A DNA stretch of 64,000 nucleotides, from assembly GCF_900116615.1 (NCBI RefSeq), contig NZ_FPBF01000002.1:496001-560000 (forward strand), read 5' to 3'. The position numbers were made by a program, and so were the translations under genes. This document shows, piece after piece, positions 16,518-24,841 of this stretch (its first letter is position 1; the number at the start of each line of letters is the position of its first letter). This DNA is from Algoriphagus locisalis. Its GTDB lineage: Bacteria > Bacteroidota > Bacteroidia > Cytophagales > Cyclobacteriaceae. Under the pieces are notes generated by a model, which was not told where the DNA came from, ran no database searches, and saw nothing but the letters and a program-made list of their open reading frames with translations.

Positions 16518-18329
16518 ATGACCGGTACACCGCGATCGCTTGATCAAGAAACTTTTAATCGTCTCCGAAGACTCTATATTATTGCCTTAGGAGCAATTGC
16601 CTTTTCTCTGATCGCGAGCCAACTTCTCATCAGAAAATACCTGAATGATCAGGAAAATGATAGCCGGCTGGTCAATGTGGCTGGTCGTCAGCGAATGCTG
16701 AGTCAAAAGCTAAACAAGGAAGTGCTTTTGCTCTCTGTGACAAAATCTCCTGAAGCAATTCCTTCGCTGACCGACTCGATTCAATACACCATGGATCGCT
16801 GGGTAACGGCTCATCAAATCCTACAATATGGAGATGAATCCCAAGATTTCAGTGTAGAAAATAGTCCTGAAGTAACCCAGATGTTTGAGGAGATCAACCC
16901 TTACTTCAAACAAGTAATTGAAGCCACCCAAAACTTCATTTTTCTAAAATCGGCCAATTCTGCAGATTCAACTGCTATTGCCGCGCAATTGAAGACCATA
17001 AATACCAACGCGAATAGCTTTTTGGTGAAAATGGATGAGATTGTAAACCAATATGATTCAGAGGCAAAGGCAAAAGTTGAGAGCCTAAAGCGACTAGAGT
17101 TACTCATCACAGTCTTTACGCTTTTAGTTTTGGTGGGTGAGTTTTTGATCATTTTTTGGCCTTCAGCAAAAGCTATGAAAGCAAGTATTCACGAGCTGAT
17201 GGATGCAGAGGAAAAAGCTATCCGAATGGCGAAGAATGCAGATATCCTGAGCCAATCCAAAGAAAAGTCGGTTCGGGAACTACAAGCATTGAGTAAAGCA
17301 ATGGACCAGATTCTGCTATTTGCCAGAATCACCCCTGAAGGATACATTACCCATATTGGCGAGCGTTTTAGCAGACTTTATAAAGCCCAAAAATTCAATA
17401 TCAACGCGAAGATTTCCGATTTACTTTCCCCACTTGAGAATGAGCAGCTTACCATAGATCGAATCATCGCGGAAAACAAAAAAGCTGGCTGGGAAGGGGA
17501 ATTCAAAACCACCTCTCAGACAGGGGAAGACATCTGGCTGGATGTATCCATGATCCCTTTCAACTCCGCTGAAGACAAATCCGAATTGATTCTGATTTGC
17601 CTGGATATCACCAAGCGAAAGGAATTTATGCATCAGGTGGAGCAACTCACGAAGGAGAGTTTTGAGGAAAAAATGCATCAGCAAAAGGTGATCTCAAGAC
17701 AAATCATCGAGAACCAGGAAAATGAGCAAAACCGCATCGCCAAGGATATTCACGACGGAATCGGACAAATGCTTACTGGGTTGAAGTACTTACTAGAAAG
17801 CGTGGATACCACGGATCCTGAAAAGGCAGAAGTGAAGATCATCAAACTCAAAGAACTCACCTCAAACATTATTAAAGGTGTAAGAACTGCGACGTTCAAC
17901 CTTACCCCTCCTGAATTAAAGGATTATGGAATTGTGCCGGCACTCACGGAATTGACTCAGGAGCTTTCCAAGCTTACCGGTAAGGATATTGTGCTTTTCA
18001 ACAAATCTGAATTTTCTCAGAGATTGGATTCTTTGGTAGAAATCAATCTCTATCGCATCACTCAAGAAGCGATCAACAATGCCATCAAATATGCCGAGTC
18101 CTCTCATATCATCGTCACTGTCTCGCACAGTCAGAATATACTTAGTATCATCGTCGATGACAATGGCAAAGGCTTTGACAAGTCAAAACTGAAGTCCAAG
18201 CCAGACGAAGAAGGGGGAATGGGATTAACATTTATGCAGGAGCGGGTGAAATACATCAATGGAAGGTTATTCATCAATTCATCCCCAAATGAGGGCACCA
18301 AAGTCACGCTCAACATTCCTTTGACTTAG
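16518..18329 (+). CDS. Sensor histidine kinase with NarX-like/PilJ-type sensor region
   Basis: The 603-residue kinase has two membrane helices (about 19-38 and 194-215) that bracket a periplasmic helical domain. Just after the first helix, LVNVAGRQRMLSQKL (51-65) resembles the P-box by which NarX and NarQ bind nitrate, and the PilJ-type sensor domain. A PAS domain follows at about 260-375. A HisKA_3 dimerisation helix has its phosphoacceptor in AKDIHDGIGQM (about H412). The HATPase has NNAIKYAE, DDNGKGFD and GGMGLTFMQERV. It starts four bases after DUF4202 inside the nirBD operon and precedes a NarL-type regulator, so it most likely senses nitrate or nitrite. The ligand is inferred. Confidence 0.9.
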   Translation: MTGTPRSLDQETFNRLRRLYIIALGAIAFSLIASQLLIRKYLNDQENDSRLVNVAGRQRMLSQKLNKEVLLLSVTKSPEAIPSLTDSIQYTMDRWVTAHQILQYGDESQDFSVENSPEVTQMFEEINPYFKQVIEATQNFIFLKSANSADSTAIAAQLKTINTNANSFLVKMDEIVNQYDSEAKAKVESLKRLELLITVFTLLVLVGEFLIIFWPSAKAMKASIHELMDAEEKAIRMAKNADILSQSKEKSVRELQALSKAMDQILLFARITPEGYITHIGERFSRLYKAQKFNINAKISDLLSPLENEQLTIDRIIAENKKAGWEGEFKTTSQTGEDIWLDVSMIPFNSAEDKSELILICLDITKRKEFMHQVEQLTKESFEEKMHQQKVISRQIIENQENEQNRIAKDIHDGIGQMLTGLKYLLESVDTTDPEKAEVKIIKLKELTSNIIKGVRTATFNLTPPELKDYGIVPALTELTQELSKLTGKDIVLFNKSEFSQRLDSLVEINLYRITQEAINNAIKYAESSHIIVTVSHSQNILSIIVDDNGKGFDKSKLKSKPDEEGGMGLTFMQERVKYINGRLFINSSPNEGTKVTLNIPLT

Positions 18330-18345
18330 ATTTCCTAGATTTTTA

Positions 18346-18373
18346 TACGTAAATTCTGTTACTTTACTACGTA
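18346..18373 (+). promoter_or_regulatory. Two TACGTA sites upstream of the response regulator
   Basis: TACGTA occurs at 18346-18351 and 18368-18373. The second sits in TACGTATTTACTTA, close to the motif before nirB and the transporter. The sites lie between the kinase stop and the regulator start, which suggests autoregulation. Confidence 0.55.
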
Positions 18374-18388
18374 TTTACTTAAGCGCAT

Positions 18389-19051
18389 ATGAACCCAATA
18401 AAGATAGTTTTAGCAGATGACCACGAATTGGTACGTGATGGAATAAAATCATTACTGGAAAGTGAAAAAGAATTTCTGGTAATTGACGAGGCATCTGACG
18501 GAATGGAAGCGCTGGAAGTAATCGCAGTAAAAAATCCCGATTTACTTATTGTGGATATCAGAATGCCAAAGATGAATGGGCTCGAAGTTGTAAAGGAAAT
18601 GACCAAATCTTTTCCACATATCAAAAAACTCGTCCTATCCATGCACGATTCGGAAGAATACGTAGTGGAAGCTATTCAGGCTGGAGCAGATGGTTACCTG
18701 TTGAAAGGATCTTCTAAAAGCGAGTTCTTGAAAGCTCTACATACAATTTCCGGCGGCGGGAAGTTTTTTGCCGGAGATGTTTCCGCTTACATCATCAATA
18801 ATTTTGTCAACGGAAAAGCTCAAACTTCTTCCAAATCCGATGTACTTCCTGAGGAATTGGCGAATCTGACGAATAGAGAAAAACAGATTCTCGAACTTAT
18901 ACTGGAAGGAAAAGGAAATACTGAAATTGCGGACGCATTAGAGATAAGCAAAAGGACAGCGGAAGTCCACAGATTTAACCTAATGAAAAAGATGAATGTC
19001 AAGAATCTTGTGGAGCTCACCACCAAATCTCGAGAATTAAATTTGATCTAA
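18389..19051 (+). CDS. NarL/FixJ-type response regulator
   Basis: This 220-residue regulator has a receiver domain (acidic pocket D10-D11, phosphoacceptor D56 in LLIVDIRMP, switch K near 106). It ends in a LuxR-type helix-turn-helix at about 158-215 (LTNREKQILELILEGKG, then EISKRTAEVHRFNLMKKM). It follows a HisKA_3 kinase, the usual partner class. Because both genes sit inside a nitrate-assimilation island, it probably activates nirB, the transporter and the porin gene in response to nitrate. TACGTA sites lie 16-43 bases before its own start, consistent with self-control. Confidence 0.92.
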   Translation: MNPIKIVLADDHELVRDGIKSLLESEKEFLVIDEASDGMEALEVIAVKNPDLLIVDIRMPKMNGLEVVKEMTKSFPHIKKLVLSMHDSEEYVVEAIQAGADGYLLKGSSKSEFLKALHTISGGGKFFAGDVSAYIINNFVNGKAQTSSKSDVLPEELANLTNREKQILELILEGKGNTEIADALEISKRTAEVHRFNLMKKMNVKNLVELTTKSRELNLI

Positions 19052-19552
19052 ACACATGTGTAAACTGGGATGCGATACACGTGAAGATAGTGGTCAGTAA
19101 TCAGTTGCAGTGAAAGTGGTTTAAGACAGTTCCAATAGAAAGATTTTAATGCTTAGCGATCCGAGGCCAGGAGGGCCGATATCTTTGTAGCATAGGGGAT
19201 CATCGGCCCAAACCAAAAGCCCCAGCGGGGTGGCACCTATTGAATTTTTTCCTTTATGTCGCTCCTACGGAGCTTAGAAACATCGTTACAATGTTTTCTA
19301 CAAAGATTCCTCTCCTACGGAGCTACAAAAATAATATACATCGAATTTGATTGATAGAAATCCGAAGAGTTAGTTGATTCACTCCCTTGCCAGTAACAAT
19401 GATAACTTGCCAAGCGGAATCCCTTTTTAACCCCTACTATTAAAGAAACCTCATAAGAAAACACTAAGTTTTATAAGTAGTCATTAATCCATTTAGAGCC
19501 GATCTAAGTGTATTTTTTATTTTTTATCTAATTTTATTACATATTTATTATA
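19052..19552. repeat. Intergenic region with a dispersed-type repeat
   Basis: No gene is seen. From about 19155 to 19330 the sequence has features of a multi-copy Bacteroidota intergenic repeat. These are GGCCGATATCTTTGTAGCAT, the hairpin-forming CCCCAGCGGGG, and two copies of CTCCTACGGAGCT (19264-19275 and 19312-19324), itself palindromic. The rest is AT-rich and featureless until the regulatory site at 19553. Confidence 0.5.
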
Positions 19553-19579
19553 GTAATTACGTATTTATACTTACTTTTA
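19553..19579 (+). promoter_or_regulatory. Nitrate transporter promoter with the shared TACGTA motif
   Basis: The 21 bases at 19553-19573 (containing TAATTACGTATTTATACTTA) are identical to 12970-12990 before nirB. TACTTTTA at 19572-19579 is in the same relative position as the nirB -7 box, with one mismatch to TAnnTTTG. AATAAGTATT sits directly before the start codon. Confidence 0.7.
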
Positions 19580-19600
19580 ACGAAGATAAAAATAAGTATT

Positions 19601-21025
19601 ATGGAACCACTACTTACACACAAGGCGACACGGTTAAATCTTCTTGATATTAAAACCGTTCCGATCCGGACTTTCTGGATCACTTCTATCGCATTCTTCA
19701 TCTGCTTTTTCGCATGGTTCGGCATAGTCCCATTCATGCCTGATGTAGTCAAGGACCTTGGTCTTACTCCTTCACAAAAATGGAATGCTACAGTTCTTGC
19801 CGTAGCAGGAACTGTTTTCGCCAGACTACTTATCGGGAAACTTTGTGACAAATATGGCCCGAGGCTTTGCTATACCTGGCTACTAGTATTGGGATCTATT
19901 CCTGTTGTCCTCAGCGGATTAGTACAGACACCTATGCAGTTTATGATATGTAGATTGTTAACAGGATTTATCGGTGCTTCATTCGTCATCACCCAAGTTC
20001 ATACCTCCTTGATGTTTGCCTCAAATGTAGTAGGAACAGCTAATGCAACTTCTGCTGGCTGGGGAAATCTAGGCGGAGGAGCAAATAGACTTGGAATGCC
20101 GATCATCGCAGCAATAGTCATTGGCGCAGGAGTAGCTCAGTCAGATGCTTGGAGATATTCCATGGTGATTGCGGGAATAGTCTGCTTTACGATGGGTTTG
20201 GTTTATTACTTCTTTACCAAAGACACACCAGAAGGCAACTTCAAAGAATTAGAAGCTAAAGGAGTGAAAGTTCCTACTACTAAAAAAGACAAAGTTGGCT
20301 TCATGGAAGCTATCAAAGATTACCGTGTTTGGTTGCTTTTTATCGTGTACGCTGCATGCTTCGGTATCGAGCTGACTGTCTATGGAACTATGGATGACTA
20401 CTTACAGAACACCTTCCAGCTGGAGAGAATCACTGCTGGAAATATCGTGCTTTCATTCGCATTGATGAATATTTTCGCTCGAACTCTTGGCGGGTATTTT
20501 GGTGACAAATTTGGAAAATTACGTGGTTTAAAAGGCCGGGTTTGGTTTTTGGCTGCGATACTAATCGTGGAAGGGCTAATGCTCAGTATGTTTTCTCTGG
20601 CCACAGGCCTTTTTGTAGGCTTCGCACTACTGATTGCATTCAGTCTGTCCGTGCAAATGGCAGAGGGGGCTACATTCTCTGTAGTGCCTTTTGTAAACAG
20701 AAAAGCTATAGGATCGATCTCTGGAATAGTTGGAGCGGGAGGAAATTTCGGTGCTTTCATCGCCGCACTTTTCCTAAGCTCCAAATCGGCTGTGGCTGAA
20801 AAGGCCGCATTGATTGCAAGTGAAACGCTTGGAGCTGAAACCGCGGCAGCCGCACAATCAGCTGCAGCTGCTTCTGCAGTATCGGCTGGCTACTTAGTTA
20901 TTGGCGGAATGATCGTCATCTCCGGCATGGTGGCGCTTGCAATCAGATTCAGTACCGAAGATGAAAAAGTAGCAGAAGTGGAATTAAGCAAATTGCAACC
21001 TGAATTAGTCCGAATAGATAATTAA
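19601..21025 (+). CDS. Nitrate/nitrite transporter, MFS (NarK/NNP family)
   Basis: This 474-residue protein has about twelve hydrophobic helices and belongs to the nitrate-nitrite porter branch of the major facilitator superfamily. The nitrate signature GWGNLGGGANR lies at about 153-163. A second glycine-rich motif, GIVGAGGNFGAF, is in the C-terminal half. The conserved MFS loop reads RLLIGKLCDKYGPR. It probably imports nitrate across the inner membrane for assimilation. It precedes the nitrate reductase by 100 bases and carries the same 21-bp promoter motif as nirB. Confidence 0.93.
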   Translation: MEPLLTHKATRLNLLDIKTVPIRTFWITSIAFFICFFAWFGIVPFMPDVVKDLGLTPSQKWNATVLAVAGTVFARLLIGKLCDKYGPRLCYTWLLVLGSIPVVLSGLVQTPMQFMICRLLTGFIGASFVITQVHTSLMFASNVVGTANATSAGWGNLGGGANRLGMPIIAAIVIGAGVAQSDAWRYSMVIAGIVCFTMGLVYYFFTKDTPEGNFKELEAKGVKVPTTKKDKVGFMEAIKDYRVWLLFIVYAACFGIELTVYGTMDDYLQNTFQLERITAGNIVLSFALMNIFARTLGGYFGDKFGKLRGLKGRVWFLAAILIVEGLMLSMFSLATGLFVGFALLIAFSLSVQMAEGATFSVVPFVNRKAIGSISGIVGAGGNFGAFIAALFLSSKSAVAEKAALIASETLGAETAAAAQSAAAASAVSAGYLVIGGMIVISGMVALAIRFSTEDEKVAEVELSKLQPELVRIDN

Positions 21026-21125
21026 CTTGAAGCACCAGTCCCAAAATAGCTCTTCTGCAATTGACCATTTGTCTTGCGGATGAGCTATTTTGTCTTAATC
21101 TATTTCCAATTGTAACTCTTGAGTA

Positions 21126-24100
21126 GTGATCCCAGATAAAAAAATCAAAACCACTTGTTCCTACTGCGGCGTCGGCTGCGGAATAGTTGCGGGTGTGGAC
21201 GCTCAAAACAAAGTACAGGTCGAAGGCGATCAAAGTCATCCCGTTAACCAAGGAATGCTTTGCTCAAAAGGCATGAATCTTCACTACGTGGTGAATGATA
21301 CTACCGACAGAATTCTATATCCTGAAATGCGCTGGAGCAGATCTCATCCTCGTGAACGGGTAAATTGGGAAGACGCATTGGATAGAGCTGCTGGTGTTTT
21401 CAAGTCCTTAATTCAGAAATATGGGCCAAACAGTGTGGGGTTTTATATTTCAGGCCAATGCCTTACCGAAGAGTATTACATCGCCAATAAGCTGACAAAG
21501 GGCTTTTTGGGCACAAATAATATCGATACCAACAGTCGACTTTGCATGAGTTCGGCCGTGGTGGCTTACAAAAAAACTTTCGGGGAAGACTCAGTTCCCA
21601 TTTCCTATGAAGATATAGAGCTAGCTGATGCTTTTTTGATCGCTGGCGCAAATCCAGCTTGGTGTCACCCAATCCTGTTTCGCAGACTTGAAAAACATAA
21701 GGAAAAAAACCCGAATGTGAAGATCATCGTAGTCGATCCACGTAAAACGGACTCTGCTACTTTCGCAGACATTCACCTGCAAATCATTCCGGGTACTGAT
21801 ATTATTTTGTACAATGCTATCGGTAAAAGAATCATAGACATCGGGCTGGCTGATAAGGAATTCATAGAAAAAAACACGGAAAACTACCAGCAATACCGCA
21901 AGCAAGTGATGTCAACTTCGCTCAAAGAAGCTTCCAAACTTTGCGGAATTTCTGTTGATGATATTAAGAGAGTAGCTGAAATCATTGGAGAATCTAAAGG
22001 ATTCATCTCTATGTGGGCAATGGGGCTTAACCAAAGTGCCATAGGTACGGATAAAAACTTTTCCCTGCTGAACCTTTCTTTGGTGACTGGTAGAATTGGA
22101 AAGCCAGGAAACGGTCCTTTCTCACTAACAGGACAACCTAATGCAATGGGCGGAAGGGAAGTCGGCGGAATGGCCAGTTTATTGGCAGTGCACAAAGACC
22201 TAAACAATCCAGTTCATCGGCAGGAAGTGGCGAATTTCTGGGGAGTAAATGAGATTTCCCCGGAGCCGGGATACTCTGCCACGGAGATGTTTGAGGCGTT
22301 GGAAAGTGGGGAAATGAAGGCTGTTTGGATCATTTGCACCAATCCAATGGTGAGTTTGCCGAATTCGAAGAAGATCGAAAAGGCAATGAAAAATGCCAAA
22401 TTCGTAGTCGTTCAGGATATTTCACACAAAGCCGATACATTGGAATACGCAGATTTGGTGTTACCTGCAGCTGGCTGGTTGGAGAAAGAAGGTACGATGA
22501 CTAACTCTGAGCGCAGAATCTCCTACCTGAACAAGGGCATCAATCCTCCGGGAGAAGCAAGACCTGACGTAGAAATTCTTTGTGATTTTGCCCGTAGAAT
22601 GGGTTTCCGAGGTTTTAATTTTAATAATACCGAAGAGATTTACGAGGAATATTGTGCCATGACCAAGGGCACGAACATCGATATTTCCTTCTTGAATTAC
22701 GATAGACTTAAGAACGAAGGCACTTTCCAATGGCCAGTTCCGGAGTACAGACATGTGGGAACACCACGCCTTTTTGCAGACAATAAATTCTACACTCCGA
22801 CTCAAAAAGCAATCTTCAATATTCCCGCTCAAATCGAGAATACTTCTGAAAAAACAAGCAAGGAATATCCGCTGATTCTTACCACTGGCCGTGTTCGTGA
22901 TCAATGGCACACGATGACTAAAACCGGGAAAGTTTCCCGACTTCGCACACATTATCCTAGCCCGGTTTTGGAGATCAATCCCATCGACGCATACCTAGAC
23001 AAGGTAAAAGACGGAGATGTGGTGGAAGTAAAAAGCAAAAATGGAATTGTCCGAGTAAAGGCAAAGCTTTCAAAAAGTATTCGTGAGGGTGTTGTTTTTC
23101 TCCCGATGCACTGGGGAAAGCAATTGCAAAGTGACCTCAATCGAGCAAACAACTTGACAAAAACTGTGGTCGATCCGCAGTCTAAAGAACCGGATTTCAA
23201 ATTCACCACGGTATCAGTTTCCAAGTACAAGAAAGCCACTGAGAAAATTGTGGTCGTAGGTGCTGGAGCGGCAGCTTTCAGATTTATACAAAACTACCGA
23301 GAACATAACGAATCGGATCAAATTCATGTATTCTCCAAGGAGCCTCATCCTTTTTACAACCGGGTACTTTTGCCTGAGTATGTAACCGAAGAATTGACTT
23401 GGGAGCAACTGCAGAAGATCAAGGAATATGAACTTCAAAAATTAAAAATCAGCCTCCACACTGGTCTTTCCATAGAAAAAATTGATCCTGAAAAGCAGGT
23501 TGTGGTCGATGATGATGGAAAGGAATATCCCTTCGATAGGTTGATTCTGGCTACAGGCAGCAGAGCTTTCATCCCAAAAGATGCGCAATTAGACCTTCCA
23601 GGAAGATTTACGATGCGGAATAAAATTGATGCGGATCGATTTAAAGACTACCTGGATTCAACCAAATTACCTCCCGAAAATCAACATGTAGTAATCATAG
23701 GAGGCGGTTTGCTCGGTCTGGAACTCGCTGCAGCACTACAACACAATCGCGTAAAAGTGACAATCGTGCAGCGTGCTTCCCGACTCATGGAACGACAACT
23801 TGATGAGGTGTCAAGTAAGCTACTTTCGCTGGATGTTCAGGAGCGGGGAATTCACGTGTATTTTGACAATGAAGTGAGCACAGTCTTCGATGACGAAGAG
23901 CAAAAATCACTTTCTATCACCCTAAAAAGTGGTAAAATAATTTATGCTAATGCCGTAGTTTACGCCATTGGTACTCAACCAAACATTAAAATCGCTAAAG
24001 ATAACGGCATTTTATGTGGTCGTGGAATCAAGGTAAACCAGCATTTACAGACTAATTACCCCAACATTTTTGCCATTGGTGAGATTGCGGAATTCGAAAA

Positions 24101-24650
24101 CCAACTCTTCGGAATCACCTCAGCAGCAGAAGAGCAAGCGATGATTTTGGCGAATTATATTGCCGGAGATGTCAGCAGCATTTATAGCGGATCCGTGCTG
24201 ATGAATATTCTGAAATTCAAGGATTTGGAACTGTGCAGCATTGGTGATATCATCATCCCTGAAAATGATGATACCTACGAGGAAATCATTTTCACAGACA
24301 TGAAACGGCGATATTATAAGAAATGTATCGTCAAGGATGATCTTTTGATAGGAGCCGTATTGATGGGGGACAAAAATGAATTTGCAGAATTCAAATCCTT
24401 GATAGAGAACAAAATCGAGCTTTCCGAAAAGAGAAAATCACTACTTATGGGCTCATCAGACACACGACCTGTCATTGGTAAACTAGTCTGCAGCTGTAGT
24501 CGTGTAGGAGAAGGAAACATACAAGAAGCAATCGCAGGTGGATGCGTAGATTTCACTGAACTGTGTCAGCAAACTGGCGCTGGTTTAGGCTGCGGAAGTT
24601 GCAAAACAGAGGTAAGAGAAATTCTTCATCAATCAAAAGTCCTTGCATGA
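21126..24650 (+). CDS. Assimilatory nitrate reductase fused to an FAD/NAD oxidoreductase and a BFD-type [2Fe-2S] domain
   Basis: This 1174-residue fusion should reduce nitrate to nitrite in the cytoplasm. Residues 1-700 are a molybdopterin (bis-MGD) reductase. The [4Fe-4S] ligands are C11, C14, C18 and C46, and the probable Mo-ligand C140 is in TNSRLCMSSAV. From about 707 (KIVVVGAGAAAFRF) a NirB-like FAD/NAD(P)H module follows, with a second Rossmann motif VVIIGGGLLGLELAAAL. The C-terminus from about 1120 is a BFD-like domain (VCSCSRVGEG...GLGCGSCKTEV). The single chain can thus carry NAD(P)H electrons to the Mo site. The start is GTG at 21126. The next in-frame stop upstream is two codons away, and no ATG precedes the first cysteine. 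It probably shares the transporter's promoter. Confidence 0.95.
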   Translation: MIPDKKIKTTCSYCGVGCGIVAGVDAQNKVQVEGDQSHPVNQGMLCSKGMNLHYVVNDTTDRILYPEMRWSRSHPRERVNWEDALDRAAGVFKSLIQKYGPNSVGFYISGQCLTEEYYIANKLTKGFLGTNNIDTNSRLCMSSAVVAYKKTFGEDSVPISYEDIELADAFLIAGANPAWCHPILFRRLEKHKEKNPNVKIIVVDPRKTDSATFADIHLQIIPGTDIILYNAIGKRIIDIGLADKEFIEKNTENYQQYRKQVMSTSLKEASKLCGISVDDIKRVAEIIGESKGFISMWAMGLNQSAIGTDKNFSLLNLSLVTGRIGKPGNGPFSLTGQPNAMGGREVGGMASLLAVHKDLNNPVHRQEVANFWGVNEISPEPGYSATEMFEALESGEMKAVWIICTNPMVSLPNSKKIEKAMKNAKFVVVQDISHKADTLEYADLVLPAAGWLEKEGTMTNSERRISYLNKGINPPGEARPDVEILCDFARRMGFRGFNFNNTEEIYEEYCAMTKGTNIDISFLNYDRLKNEGTFQWPVPEYRHVGTPRLFADNKFYTPTQKAIFNIPAQIENTSEKTSKEYPLILTTGRVRDQWHTMTKTGKVSRLRTHYPSPVLEINPIDAYLDKVKDGDVVEVKSKNGIVRVKAKLSKSIREGVVFLPMHWGKQLQSDLNRANNLTKTVVDPQSKEPDFKFTTVSVSKYKKATEKIVVVGAGAAAFRFIQNYREHNESDQIHVFSKEPHPFYNRVLLPEYVTEELTWEQLQKIKEYELQKLKISLHTGLSIEKIDPEKQVVVDDDGKEYPFDRLILATGSRAFIPKDAQLDLPGRFTMRNKIDADRFKDYLDSTKLPPENQHVVIIGGGLLGLELAAALQHNRVKVTIVQRASRLMERQLDEVSSKLLSLDVQERGIHVYFDNEVSTVFDDEEQKSLSITLKSGKIIYANAVVYAIGTQPNIKIAKDNGILCGRGIKVNQHLQTNYPNIFAIGEIAEFENQLFGITSAAEEQAMILANYIAGDVSSIYSGSVLMNILKFKDLELCSIGDIIIPENDDTYEEIIFTDMKRRYYKKCIVKDDLLIGAVLMGDKNEFAEFKSLIENKIELSEKRKSLLMGSSDTRPVIGKLVCSCSRVGEGNIQEAIAGGCVDFTELCQQTGAGLGCGSCKTEVREILHQSKVLA

Positions 24651-24683
24651 AATCGTCCTTTCATAATAATAAGTGAGATGGTA

Positions 24684-24760
24684 GTGTCAGCCTGAGCGAA
24701 GTCGAAGGCTCTTTTAAATTTAAGTAAAATTATTGTCCTCGACTCCGCTCGGACTGACAC
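24684..24760. repeat. Long imperfect hairpin of a dispersed repeat
   Basis: The arms at 24684-24708 (starting GTGTCAGCCTGAGCGAAGTC) and 24737-24760 (ending GGACTGACAC) are near-complementary over about 24 bases around an AT-rich loop. The TGAGCGAAGTCGAAGG core is a widespread intergenic repeat. It follows the nitrate reductase gene and may also act as a transcript end. Confidence 0.65.
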
Positions 24761-24841
24761 AATTTGCTGAAAAAAATAATACGTCAATAGGTAGGACAAC
24801 ATGTTCCGGACAAGGCTATCTGACCATTGAAAAGTAAACAG

